From Cupriavidus laharis (GTDB taxonomy: Bacteria > Pseudomonadota > Gammaproteobacteria > Burkholderiales > Burkholderiaceae), in assembly GCF_914271435.1 (NCBI RefSeq), contig NZ_CAJZAI010000002.1, positions 186,001 to 250,000 on the forward strand: 64,000 bases of DNA, in the 5' to 3' direction. Positions 24,736 to 33,831 of the stretch are shown here, piece after piece. The notes beneath the pieces were generated by a model that had not been told where the DNA came from, did no database searches, and worked only from the letters and a program-made list of their open reading frames with translations. The position numbers and the translations under genes were made by a program. Every line of letters begins with the position of its first letter. Position 1 is the first letter of the stretch.

Positions 24736-26865
24736 TCAGAACCCGGCCCGCGCCTGGATATAGACCATGCGCGGCGCGCCGACCAGGCGGCCGGCATTGC
24801 TGTCGGTCGTACGCGTGTAGTAGCGCTTGTCGAACACGTTGTTCACGCCGATCGTGATGTCGGTGCGCTTCCACTGCGGGACCGTGAACATCGCCTGCAG
24901 GTTCCAGGTGCGGAAGCCCGGGATGCGGCCCACGCTGCCATCCGGCGACTCGGCAACGGTATTGGCGAGATCGGAATACTGCGCGCTCTGGTGCGTGGTC
25001 GACACGTTGAAGGTCCAGTTGCGCCAGTCGTAGCGCGCGCCGATCGTATCGGTATTGCGCGAGTAGAACGGCACGTCCAGGCCGGCCGTGGCACCCGATT
25101 TCTGGATCGCGCGCGTGTAGGTGTAGTTGGCGTAGACGTTCAGCCCACCGAGCAGGCTCGCGCGATCGAACGTGTAGTCGATCGCGGTTTCAACGCCATC
25201 GTGGTCGGTCGCGCCGATATTCTGGAACGTGGCCGGGAACAGGCCGGGCACCTGCTGGATCTGGTTGTCGAACTTGATCTTGAACGCGGTCAGTTCGGCC
25301 TTGATCCGGTTGTCGGTCCAGCGCGTGCCGAGTTCGAACGTACGCGCGACTTCCGGCTGCAGCGGGTTGTTCGGCGTCTGCGAATTGAGCTGGGTGTTCT
25401 GCACCGGCCCGAACGACGTGCTGTAGTCGGCGAACACCGTCCACGCATTGTTCACGAGGTAGGAAACGTTGACCGAGGGCAGCGCCTTGTTGTTCATGCT
25501 GTCGAACTGCGTCGCCGTGCCCCGCTGCTGGCGCGTGGTATCGATATGCTCGAAGCGCACGCCCGGCACGATGCGCCAGTTCCCGACGGCGATGCGGTCG
25601 TCGATATAGACGGCGTGCGCATCGGTGGCGTTGTCGTACGTGGTGGTCGGGCCGGTCACGCCGGTCCGGGGGTTCTGGTTGAAGGCATTGTCGTCGCCAC
25701 GCTCGCGGATATACCGGTAGCCAACGGTGATGTCATGCGTCGTCGGCCCCAGCGCAACGCGCTGCGTGTAGCGCGGCTCGATGCCGAACGTAGTGTAGTT
25801 GCGCGGCTGGTGCGCGATCGCGGTGGCGCTCTGCTGCAGCGTGCTCTGGCGATAGCTCTCGTTGAAGAAGGTGCGGATCTCGAACTCCTGGTTGGCCGAG
25901 ATCGTGTTCACATAGCCAAGGTCGAAGCCCGTGCGGTTGCCGCTCCAGTAGTCGTTCGGCCGCGTGTTCTGGAACGGGTCGGCATTGTATTGCGCCACCG
26001 TCAGGCCACCCGGCGTGCGCGAGCGCACGTCATAGTAGGAAACCTTGCCGTACACCTGCGACGTGCTGGTGATGTCGTAGGCGAACTTCACGGCCAGGTC
26101 ATTGACGTCGTCGTCGCTGCCCTTGCGCCATTCGCGGCCGGTCATGCCCGAGTACAGCAGCGCCAGTCCCAGCCCGTTCTCGAGCGTGGTCCCCACGAAC
26201 GCGTTGTACTGCGTGTTGCTGCCGCCGCCCTCGGTATAGATGTTCTCGCGGATCGACGCATCGCCGGTCATGCCCGCGCCACCGGGAATCGGCTTGGTGT
26301 TGAAGTTGACGATGCCGCCGACGTTCTGCGGGCCATACCGCACGGCGCCGCCGCTGCGCACCACGTCGATCGATTCGATATTGCCGAGGCTGACCGGCGC
26401 AAAGGACAGCTGCGGCTGTCCATACGGCGCCACCGCCATCGGAATGCCGTCGAGCAAGACCGTCGAGCGCGGCGAGTACCGGCCCGTCAGGCCGCGCACG
26501 CCGATATTGAGGGAGATGGCACTGCCGGCGGTGCCGGAGTTGTCGGTCGACTGCACGCCCGGAATGCGGCGCATGACGTCACTGATACTGGACGCGCCAC
26601 TTTGCTCGATCTGCTCTTCGCCGACCACCGTGCGGGCGCCAGCGAAGGTTTTCACGCTGTTCTGCAGTCCGGTGCCCAGCCAGTTGCCGGTGACCTGCAC
26701 GGTATCGAGCACTTGCTCGGCATTGCCGGCCTGCCCCTGCCCCGATTGCGCCATCGCCTGCTGGGCGGACGCTGGCGCCATGCATAGCAGCGAAACAGCG
26801 AGCGCCGTTGCGCTCAATACGATCTGGGGTGCGGCAGGCGCGCTGCCGCGACGGCTGGACTTCAT
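24736..26865 (-). CDS. TonB-dependent receptor, FecA-like (ferric citrate/siderophore type)
   Basis: This 709-aa outer-membrane receptor has a signal peptide ending at APASAQQ, a TonB-box-like DTVQVTG near residue 53, a plug domain (GASSISDVMRRIPGVQ, GVRGLTGRYSPRSTVLLDGIP, RSGGAVRYGPQNVGG) and a 22-strand barrel with terminal ARAGF. Overall it resembles FecA-type receptors, but it lacks an N-terminal signalling extension. It would import a ferric chelate with ExbB/D-TonB. A Fur-box-like sequence lies about 50 bp upstream, so iron repression is expected. Confidence 0.9.
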   Translation of the reverse strand: MKSSRRGSAPAAPQIVLSATALAVSLLCMAPASAQQAMAQSGQGQAGNAEQVLDTVQVTGNWLGTGLQNSVKTFAGARTVVGEEQIEQSGASSISDVMRRIPGVQSTDNSGTAGSAISLNIGVRGLTGRYSPRSTVLLDGIPMAVAPYGQPQLSFAPVSLGNIESIDVVRSGGAVRYGPQNVGGIVNFNTKPIPGGAGMTGDASIRENIYTEGGGSNTQYNAFVGTTLENGLGLALLYSGMTGREWRKGSDDDVNDLAVKFAYDITSTSQVYGKVSYYDVRSRTPGGLTVAQYNADPFQNTRPNDYWSGNRTGFDLGYVNTISANQEFEIRTFFNESYRQSTLQQSATAIAHQPRNYTTFGIEPRYTQRVALGPTTHDITVGYRYIRERGDDNAFNQNPRTGVTGPTTTYDNATDAHAVYIDDRIAVGNWRIVPGVRFEHIDTTRQQRGTATQFDSMNNKALPSVNVSYLVNNAWTVFADYSTSFGPVQNTQLNSQTPNNPLQPEVARTFELGTRWTDNRIKAELTAFKIKFDNQIQQVPGLFPATFQNIGATDHDGVETAIDYTFDRASLLGGLNVYANYTYTRAIQKSGATAGLDVPFYSRNTDTIGARYDWRNWTFNVSTTHQSAQYSDLANTVAESPDGSVGRIPGFRTWNLQAMFTVPQWKRTDITIGVNNVFDKRYYTRTTDSNAGRLVGAPRMVYIQARAGF

Positions 26866-26908
26866 GACTTTCTCTTCCTTGCATCAAGCAACTGACGAAA
26901 GGCATGAA

Positions 26909-26927
26909 TGTAAATGATAACAATTCC
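26909..26927 (-). promoter_or_regulatory. Fur box upstream of FecA-like receptor
   Basis: The sequence TGTAAATGATAACAATTCC matches much of the GATAATGATAATCATTATC consensus and sits in an AT-rich stretch 44-62 bp before the receptor start. Confidence 0.6.
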
Positions 26928-27018
26928 TGTTTTGAAAAATTATGAAATGTATGGGGATTGAATCAACTGAATTACACCGGACTGTTGTCGCTACGCGACA
27001 GAATCAGCCCGCAGTGGA

Positions 27019-27270
27019 CTAGTCGTGGCCCTTGATCGCGCGCTTGGTCGCGTGAAAGCCCTGCTTCGTCGCGTCCGCCACCGCGTGTCCGGCGGCCTTC
27101 GCGCCACGGCCTATCGCGAAGGTGGCATCGCGCACGGCATGGCCGCCCTGCTTGCCTGCCGCCTTGACGTTGTCCTTGAAGGCGTGGGCATCCGAGGACA
27201 GGCTCGCCTGCGCAAGCGGGCTCGCCGCAGCAAGCGTGATTGCGATCATCAGGGTCTTTGCCTTCCTCAT
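27019..27270 (-). CDS. Small exported Ala/Gly/His-rich basic protein
   Basis: This is an 83-aa protein not recognised as a named family. It has a signal peptide (MRKAKTLMIAITLAAASPLAQA) and a mature part of about 60 residues. Two related segments, GHAVRDATFAIGRGAKAA and GHAVADATKQGFHATKRAI, suggest an amphipathic internal repeat. It is predicted periplasmic or surface-associated and positively charged. A small hairpin (TGTCGC-TAC-GCGACA) follows the gene. Monocistronic, between the FecA-like receptor and a serine hydrolase. Confidence 0.7.
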   Translation of the reverse strand: MRKAKTLMIAITLAAASPLAQASLSSDAHAFKDNVKAAGKQGGHAVRDATFAIGRGAKAAGHAVADATKQGFHATKRAIKGHD

Positions 27271-27369
27271 GCCAACGTATCCGAATCTGTCCTATCAAGG
27301 CCCTGGCACCAGCCGTCCCGGCCGGTGCCACATAGTGATATTTTAGCCTCGGCCCCGAATGCCCGGCGC

Positions 27370-28632
27370 TCAGCGCGCCGCGGCCCCCGGTTCGGTGATG
27401 GCGCTGTAGACCAGCGTGCGCAGCTGGCGCCGCACGGGATAGGCTGAAGACGGCAGAAGCTGGGTCAGAAAGAGGCCGATCAGGTCCTCCTGCGGGTCTA
27501 CCCAGAAGAAAGTGCTGGCCGCTCCACCCCAGAAAAAATCGCCCGCGCTGCCGGGAATCAGCGTGGTCGCCGGTGTCACCGTCGTGGCAAAGCCCAGCCC
27601 GAACCCCACGCCGTCATACGTGGCCTCGCTGAACATTGAGCGCGACAGGCGCGGCAGGTCCACCCCGCCCGGCAAGTGGTTGGCGGTCATCAGCTTCAGC
27701 GTCTTCGGCCCCAGCAGGCGCACGCCATCGAGTTCGCCGCCTTGCAGCAGCATGCGCGCGAAGCGCATGTAGTCCGCGGCGGTCGACACCAGGCCCCCGC
27801 CGCCCGAAATGAAGCTCGGCGGCTTCAGGTAGGGACTGGTGCGGGGGTCGTCCTGCAGCATCGGCCCCCTTTCCGATATCACCTTCGAACCGAGCGCGCC
27901 CACGGCGTAGCACGCGCAGAAGCGCGATGCCTTGTCCTCCGGAACATGGAAGGCAGTATCCACCATGCCGAGCGGATCGAAGATGCGCTCTTTCAGGAAG
28001 GTCTCGAACGGCATGCCGCTGACCTTGCCGACCAGGTAACCGAGCACATCGGTGGATACCGAGTAGTTCCAGGCCTCGCCCGGCGAGAATTCGAGCGGCA
28101 GCGTGGCGAGCTTTTCGATCATCTCGTCCAGCGTGCCTTCGGTGGCAAGCTCGCCGAGTTTCAGCTTGCGGTAAGCCGCGTCGACGTTGGTGTTCTGCTG
28201 GAAGCCGTAGGTCAGGCCCGAGGTGTGCCGCAGCAGGTCGACCACCAGCATCGGCCGCGCCGCCGGCCGCGTCTGGAAGCTCTCCATGAAACCGCCGACG
28301 TGGACACCAAGGTTCTCCCACGCGGGGATGTACTTGCTGACCGGGTCGTCGAGCGCGATCTTGCATTCCTCGACCAGCATCATGACCGCCACGGAGGTCA
28401 CGGGCTTGGTCATCGAGTAGATGCGGAAGATCGAATCCTGCGCCAGCGGCACTTGCCGCTCGCGGTCGGCAAGGCCGAGCACCGAGTTCAGCGCCAGTTC
28501 GCCGCGCCGCCATACCTGAATCAGGGCGCCGGGCAACTTGCCGGTCGCGACATAGGATTCGTTGATAAAACGTTCAACGCGCGCAAGACGCTCGCGGGAC
28601 ATCCCCTGCGTTTCCCTGCTCTGCATATTCAT
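27370..28632 (-). CDS. Serine hydrolase, beta-lactamase family (class C/EstB-like)
   Basis: This 420-aa protein has the SxxK motif (Ser73-Met-Thr-Lys76) in IFRIYSMTKPVTS, the second-motif Tyr in WNYSVSTDVLGYLVG and LLRHTSGLTYGF, matching penicillin-binding-fold esterases/peptidases. No signal peptide is apparent, so it is probably cytoplasmic, as for EstB-type carboxylesterases. Substrate unknown. Not obviously linked to its neighbours, which are two small exported proteins and the formate dehydrogenase operon. Confidence 0.9.
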   Translation of the reverse strand: MNMQSRETQGMSRERLARVERFINESYVATGKLPGALIQVWRRGELALNSVLGLADRERQVPLAQDSIFRIYSMTKPVTSVAVMMLVEECKIALDDPVSKYIPAWENLGVHVGGFMESFQTRPAARPMLVVDLLRHTSGLTYGFQQNTNVDAAYRKLKLGELATEGTLDEMIEKLATLPLEFSPGEAWNYSVSTDVLGYLVGKVSGMPFETFLKERIFDPLGMVDTAFHVPEDKASRFCACYAVGALGSKVISERGPMLQDDPRTSPYLKPPSFISGGGGLVSTAADYMRFARMLLQGGELDGVRLLGPKTLKLMTANHLPGGVDLPRLSRSMFSEATYDGVGFGLGFATTVTPATTLIPGSAGDFFWGGAASTFFWVDPQEDLIGLFLTQLLPSSAYPVRRQLRTLVYSAITEPGAAAR

Positions 28633-28848
28633 GTCTCTCCCGGGGTTTTGCCTGGGCCGGCGTGCCGCTTACGCCGGTCGGAGCGCCGCCGCAGGCGGCG
28701 CCCACCCCGCCATCATGACATTGGCTGCCCGTTCGCGCCAAGCGCGCGGGCCGTGGCCCGGGAATCCAGCGCGAATCCGGCCCACGGACCGTCTGTATCC
28801 ACTAAATTGGATGCGGGCTCGCGAATGACTTTCAAAGGAGGACGCATC

Positions 28849-29106
28849 ATGCACGCATGGAAACCCGGATTCACCGCCCTGGCGGTGGCGATGGCGCTGA
28901 CGGCATGGTCAGGCATGCCGTGGGCGACCGAGCAGGCGCAGCAACGCCGCGCCGCGCGCGACGTCCGGCAGGATACGCGCCAGGACTCGCGGCAGACCAA
29001 GCAGGATTGCCGGGCAGCCGACCAGAAAAGCAACGCGGGTTGCCGCCAGGATAAGCGGCATACCAAGCAGGAAGGCCGGCAGACGGCCCGCGACATCAAG
29101 TACTGA
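28849..29106 (+). CDS. Small exported Gln/Arg/Asp-rich protein
   Basis: This 85-aa protein has a strong ribosome-binding site (AAAGGAGGA) and a signal peptide to about GMPWA (residue 26). The mature part is extremely hydrophilic, with imperfect heptad-like repeats (RDVRQDTRQDSRQTKQD, RQDKRHTKQEGRQTARD) and two cysteines (DCRA, GCRQ). I do not recognise a named family. The short spacing of alternating charges suggests a coiled or nucleic-acid/polyanion-binding helix in the periplasm. It is convergent with fdwA. Confidence 0.72.
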   Translation: MHAWKPGFTALAVAMALTAWSGMPWATEQAQQRRAARDVRQDTRQDSRQTKQDCRAADQKSNAGCRQDKRHTKQEGRQTARDIKY

Positions 29107-29117
29107 GCCGGCGGCTG

Positions 29118-31931
29118 TCAGGCCTCCAGCACCTTGCCCCCGCCGTAGCTCGACTGCGTGGGCGCTGCCCCGCCCAGGATCATCCGGATCGCGCAGTACT
29201 TGAACTCGGGAATCTTGCCGAACGGGTCCAGCGCCGGGTTGGTGAGCTTGTTGATGGCCGCCTCGTAATAGCAGAACGGCACGAACACGGCGCCGCGCGG
29301 CGTGCCGGCATCGGCGCGCGCGTACAGCGATACCTCTCCGCGCCGCGAGGTCAGCGTGATGACGTCGCCGGGCTGGCCGCCAAGGGTGGCCAGGTCGAGC
29401 GGATGCACCAGCGCCACCGGATCCGGCTCGATTGCATCGAGCACGCCCGCGCGCCGCGTCATGCTGCCGGTGTGCCAGTGCTCAAGCTGGCGCCCGGTGA
29501 TCAGCACCATCGGATAGTCCGCGTCGGGCCGTTCGTCCGCGGGAATGATGTCCGCCGGGACGAAGCGGCCGCGTCCGGTGGCGGTCGGGAACCGCTCCGT
29601 GAAGATCACCGGCTCGCCGGCGTCGCCTTCCGCCCGGCATGGATAGGTGACGGCACCCTCCTGCTGCAACCGATCCCATGTCACGCCGCCGATGCTCGGC
29701 ATGGCGTGACGCATCTCGTCGAAGACGTCCGCCACGCTGCCGTAGTGCCAGTCCAGGCCCAGGCCCTGCGCCATCTGCTGGATGATCCACAGGTCCTGCC
29801 TGGCCAGCCCCGGCGGCAACAGCGCCTGGCGCCCGAGCTGGACGGTGCGGTCCGTGTTGGTGAAGGTGCCGGTCTTTTCCGGAAAGGCCGAGGCCGGCAG
29901 CACCACGTCGGCCAGGTAGGCGGTCTCGGTCAGGAAGATGTCCTGCACCACGAGGTGGTCCAGCGCGGCCAGTGCCTCGCGCGCATGCTGGGCATCCGGG
30001 TCGGACATGGCGGGGTTCTCGCCCATGATGTACATGCCGCGCACCTCGCCGCGCCCGATCGCGTCCATGATCTCCACCACGGTCAGGCCCGGCTGGCGGT
30101 CCAGCGGCACGCCCCACAGCTTCTCGAAGCTGGCAATGGCGTCAGGGTCGTCCACGCGGCGGTAGTCCGGGTACATCATCGGGATCAGGCCCGCATCGGA
30201 TGCGCCCTGCACATTGTTCTGGCCGCGCAGCGGGTGCAGACCGGTGCCGGGGCGGCCGATCTGGCCCGTCATCAGCGCCAGCGCGATCAGGCAGCGCGCG
30301 TTGTCGGTGCCATGCACATGCTGCGATATCCCCATGCCCCACAGGATCATCGAGGCCTTCGACGTGGCATAGGCGCGCGCGACTTCACGGATGGTCTGCG
30401 CATCGATGCCGCAGATCGGCGCCATCAGTTCCGGGCTGAATGCGGCCACGTTGCGCTGCAGCGCGTCGAAGCCGATGGTGCGGCTGTCGATGAAGTCCTG
30501 GTTGACCAGTCCCTCGGTGACGATCACGTGCATCATCGCATTGAGCAGCGCGACATCCGCGTCCGGCGTGAACTGCAGGAATCGCCAGGCAAAGCGCGCG
30601 AGGTCCGAGCGGCGCGGATCGGCCACGACGAGCTTCGTGCCGTTCTTCACCGCGTTCTTGATCCAGCTTGCCGCCACGGGGTGGTTCACGGTCGGATTGG
30701 CGCCGATCACGATCACCACCTCGGCCCGGTCCACATCCATCACCGGGTTCGATACCGCGCCGGAACCGATGCCTTCGAGCAGCGCCGCCACCGACGAGGC
30801 GTGGCACAGCCGCGTGCAGTGATCGACGTTGTTGCTGCCAAAGCCGGTGCGCACCAGCTTCTGGAACAGGTAGGCCTCTTCATTGCTGCCCTTGGCCGAG
30901 CCGAAGCCGGCCAGCGCGCGCTTGCCCTGCGTGTCGCGGATCCGCGCCAGCCTGCCGCTGGCCAGCGCCAGCGCTTCTTCCCAGGTTGCTTCGCGGAAGA
31001 CGTCCATCACGTGGTCCGGGTCCATGACGAAGTCGCCGCGCTTGGGCACGCCTTCGCGCCGGATCAGCGGCACGGTCAGGCGCTGCGGATGCTGCACGTA
31101 GTCGAAGCCGTAGCGACCCTTCACACACAGGCGCTTGTGGTTGGCCGGTCCGTCCCGTCCCTCGACGTAGAGGATGCGGTTGTCCTTGATGTTGTAGGTA
31201 AGCTGGCAGCCCACGCCGCAGTAAGGGCAAACCGATTCCACCTGCTTGTCCGGCACCGCCAGCGCCGCGTCGCGCGCGGGCATCAGCGCACCGGTCGGGC
31301 AGGCCTGCACGCATTCGCCGCAGGCCACGCAAGTGGACGCGCCCATGGGGTCGTCCATGTCGAAGACGATGCGGGCGGCGTCGCCGCGCAGCGCCAGGCC
31401 GATCACGTCGTTGACCTGCTCGTCGCGGCACGCGCGCACGCAGCGCGTGCATTGAATGCACGCGTCCAGGTTGACGGCAATGGCGGGATGCGACAGATCC
31501 GCCGCCAAGCGCTCGCGCGGCGCAAAGCGCGGCTTGCCGACTTCCAGGCGCGCGGACCACTGGTCCAGTTCGTTGTGCCGCGTGTATCCGGCTTCCGGCA
31601 TGTCGGACTGCAGCAGCTCCAGCACCATGCGCTGGGCGCGGCGCGCGCGCTCGGAATCCGTCTGCACCGTCATGCCCGGCGACGGATAGCGGCAGCACGA
31701 CGGCGCCAGTACGCGTTCCCCGTTGATTTCGACCATGCAGGCGCGGCAGTTTCCGGCCGGCTCGAGTCCTTCCTTGTAGCAGAGGTGAGGCACGTCAAAG
31801 CCCTCGCGCTGCGCCACCTTCAGCAGGCTTTCGCCGGGTTGAGCGCTGACTTCACGGCCATTCAGCATGAACGTGACGGAAGGCTCGGTGGATTCGACCA
31901 GCGCGCGTTCGGCGCGTGTCAGCGCATTCAT
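29118..31931 (-). CDS. fdwA: NAD-dependent formate dehydrogenase, alpha (catalytic Mo/W) subunit
   Basis: This 937-aa catalytic subunit begins with a [2Fe-2S] ferredoxin domain (CYKEGLEPAGNCRACMVEI), then two [4Fe-4S] clusters (CIQCTRCVRAC; CVACGECVQACP), a [4Fe-4S] motif at the start of the molybdopterin domain (CPYCGVGC) and the bis-MGD catalytic domain. The active-site cysteine lies in DHCTRLCHASS (Cys, not selenocysteine). It oxidises formate to CO2. It overlaps the next gene by 4 bp in an fdwBA-type operon. With oxalate genes nearby, it should oxidise the formate released by Frc/Oxc. The metal (Mo or W) cannot be read from the sequence. Confidence 0.93.
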   Translation of the reverse strand: MNALTRAERALVESTEPSVTFMLNGREVSAQPGESLLKVAQREGFDVPHLCYKEGLEPAGNCRACMVEINGERVLAPSCCRYPSPGMTVQTDSERARRAQRMVLELLQSDMPEAGYTRHNELDQWSARLEVGKPRFAPRERLAADLSHPAIAVNLDACIQCTRCVRACRDEQVNDVIGLALRGDAARIVFDMDDPMGASTCVACGECVQACPTGALMPARDAALAVPDKQVESVCPYCGVGCQLTYNIKDNRILYVEGRDGPANHKRLCVKGRYGFDYVQHPQRLTVPLIRREGVPKRGDFVMDPDHVMDVFREATWEEALALASGRLARIRDTQGKRALAGFGSAKGSNEEAYLFQKLVRTGFGSNNVDHCTRLCHASSVAALLEGIGSGAVSNPVMDVDRAEVVIVIGANPTVNHPVAASWIKNAVKNGTKLVVADPRRSDLARFAWRFLQFTPDADVALLNAMMHVIVTEGLVNQDFIDSRTIGFDALQRNVAAFSPELMAPICGIDAQTIREVARAYATSKASMILWGMGISQHVHGTDNARCLIALALMTGQIGRPGTGLHPLRGQNNVQGASDAGLIPMMYPDYRRVDDPDAIASFEKLWGVPLDRQPGLTVVEIMDAIGRGEVRGMYIMGENPAMSDPDAQHAREALAALDHLVVQDIFLTETAYLADVVLPASAFPEKTGTFTNTDRTVQLGRQALLPPGLARQDLWIIQQMAQGLGLDWHYGSVADVFDEMRHAMPSIGGVTWDRLQQEGAVTYPCRAEGDAGEPVIFTERFPTATGRGRFVPADIIPADERPDADYPMVLITGRQLEHWHTGSMTRRAGVLDAIEPDPVALVHPLDLATLGGQPGDVITLTSRRGEVSLYARADAGTPRGAVFVPFCYYEAAINKLTNPALDPFGKIPEFKYCAIRMILGGAAPTQSSYGGGKVLEA

Positions 31932-33673
31932 GCCTGTGCCTCCGTGCGGTCTGCCGCCGCCTGCAGTTCATGCGGAAAGTAGCGGATCACGCAATCCACG
32001 GGGTTCGGCGCGGCCTGCCCGAGCCCGCAGATCGACGCATCGCGCATCACGGCGGACAGGTCCTCCAGCGCGGGCAGGTCCCATTGCGGCTGGCGGATCA
32101 GGTCGAGCGCCTTGGCGGTGCCCACGCGGCACGGCGTGCATTGCCCGCAGGACTCATGCCTGAAGAAATGCATCAGGTTGCGAGCGGCGCCGACAGCGCT
32201 GTCGTGGTCGGACAGCACCACGACCGCCGCCGAGCCGATGAAGCAGCCGTGCGGCTGCAGCGTGTCGAAGTCCAGCGGGATGTTGCCCATCGACGCGGGC
32301 AGGATGCCGCCCGACGCGCCGCCGGGCAGGTAGGCGTAGAACGCGTGCCCGTCCAGCATGCCGCCGCAGTACTCGTCGATCAGCTCGCGCACCGTGATGC
32401 CGGCCGGCGCCAGGTGCACGCCGGGCCGGCGCACGCGGCCGGATACGGAGAACGAGCGCAGCCCCTTGCGGCCATGCCGGCCCTGCGACGCGAACCATTC
32501 GGCGCCGTTCTCCAGGATCTCTCGCACCCAGTAGAGCGTTTCGAAGTTGTGCTCGAGCGTCGGCCGGCCGAACAAACCCACCTGCGCCACATACGGCGGG
32601 CGCAGGCGCGGCATGCCGCGCTTGCCTTCGATCGATTCGATCATGGCCGATTCCTCGCCGCAGATATAGGCGCCCGCGCCGCGGCGCAGCTCGATCTGCG
32701 GCAGGCCGGCACCCGCTATTGGCGGATCGTCGCGCAGGTCCTGCAGCGCCTGCGTGAGGATGGCCCGGCAACCCGCGTATTCGTCGCGCAGGTAGATGTA
32801 GATGGCGGACACCTGCACGACGGCGGCGGCGATCAGCATGCCTTCCAGGAAGCGGTGCGGATCGCGCTCCAGGTAGACGCGGTCCTTGAACGTGCCGGGC
32901 TCGCCTTCGTCGATATTCACGGCCATGAGCCGCGGCGCCGGCTCCTTTCCCACGATGCGCCATTTGCGGCCGGTCGGGAAGCCCGCCCCGCCCAGGCCGC
33001 GCAGCCCGGAGTCCTCCATCGTGCAAAGCACGGCAGCCGGATCAAGACTGCCTTGCGCAAGCGCGTCGAGCAGCGCGTAGCCGCCGCCCGCACGGTAGGC
33101 GGCATAGCCGGTCTGCGCCACCGTCTCGTCGCGAACGGCGCCGGCGGCTACGCAGGCCTCGACGGCGGCAACCGTGGCGCCATCCACCGGCTTCTGCCCC
33201 ACCAGTGCAGCCGGTGCCTTCTCGCACCGGCCGATGCATGGCGCCGCCACCACGCGCACATCCGTACCGAGCAACGTGGGAAGCTTGTCGAGCAGCGTCC
33301 GCGCACCGGCCATCTCGCAGGCGATGCCTTCGCAGACACGCACCGTCAGCACCGGCGGCGGTGCGATGTGCCCGTCGGCGTCCTCACGCACCACGTCGAA
33401 GTGGTGGTAGAACGTGGCCACCTCGTACACCTCGGTCATGGCCAGTCCCAGCTCCTGCGCCAGCGCGACCAGGTGCGGCATGGCCAGTTGGCCGTAACGG
33501 TCCTGGATGGCGTGCAGGTGTTCGATCAGCAGGTCGCGGCGGCGCGGCATGTCGCCGAGCACGGCCCGGACTTCCGCCAGCGCGGCGGCGTCGACCTGCC
33601 GGCCCTTGGGCTGTCGGCGCTTGCGCAGCCGTCCAAGCCCGGTTGCATCGACTGGAACAACAACTTGGTTCAT
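31928..33673 (-). CDS. fdwB: NAD-dependent formate dehydrogenase, beta subunit (fused NuoE/NuoF-like)
   Basis: This is a 581-aa diaphorase subunit. Residues 1-170 are NuoE-like with the [2Fe-2S] ligands in CEGIACEMAG and CIGRCEKAPA. The remainder is NuoF-like, with the NAD/FMN region GLRGLGGAGFPTGRKW, AYICGEESAMIESIEG and the [4Fe-4S] motif SCGQCTPCRVG. It passes electrons from FdwA to NAD+. The fusion makes this a two-subunit enzyme, unlike fdsGBA operons where the two parts are separate. It is first in the operon; no fdsC/fdsD accessory gene is adjacent. Confidence 0.93.
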   Translation of the reverse strand: MNQVVVPVDATGLGRLRKRRQPKGRQVDAAALAEVRAVLGDMPRRRDLLIEHLHAIQDRYGQLAMPHLVALAQELGLAMTEVYEVATFYHHFDVVREDADGHIAPPPVLTVRVCEGIACEMAGARTLLDKLPTLLGTDVRVVAAPCIGRCEKAPAALVGQKPVDGATVAAVEACVAAGAVRDETVAQTGYAAYRAGGGYALLDALAQGSLDPAAVLCTMEDSGLRGLGGAGFPTGRKWRIVGKEPAPRLMAVNIDEGEPGTFKDRVYLERDPHRFLEGMLIAAAVVQVSAIYIYLRDEYAGCRAILTQALQDLRDDPPIAGAGLPQIELRRGAGAYICGEESAMIESIEGKRGMPRLRPPYVAQVGLFGRPTLEHNFETLYWVREILENGAEWFASQGRHGRKGLRSFSVSGRVRRPGVHLAPAGITVRELIDEYCGGMLDGHAFYAYLPGGASGGILPASMGNIPLDFDTLQPHGCFIGSAAVVVLSDHDSAVGAARNLMHFFRHESCGQCTPCRVGTAKALDLIRQPQWDLPALEDLSAVMRDASICGLGQAAPNPVDCVIRYFPHELQAAADRTEAQA

Positions 33674-33709
33674 GGAACGTCTGTCTCCTGCGGGCGCTAT
33701 GAAGGCGTT

Positions 33710-33740
33710 CAGGAAGGCGCCCTTGCGGGCAGCCTTCCTG
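33710..33740 (+). terminator. Hairpin with T-rich 3' side, facing the plus strand
   Basis: CAGGAAGGCGCCC, loop TTGC, then GGGCAGCCTTCCTG form a near-perfect stem followed on the plus strand by a T-rich run (TCGCTCTTTCTCTTTTCC). The genes on both sides are minus-strand, so as a terminator it would face antisense transcription. It may instead separate oxlT1 and fdwBA mRNAs. Confidence 0.5.
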
Positions 33741-33831
33741 TCGCTCTTTCTCTTTTCCTTCCTCGTATTGTGCTACCGGCTGCGCCGCCTGTGTACGGTG
33801 ATGGCAGCGGCACGCCGCACGGCTTTCTTCA

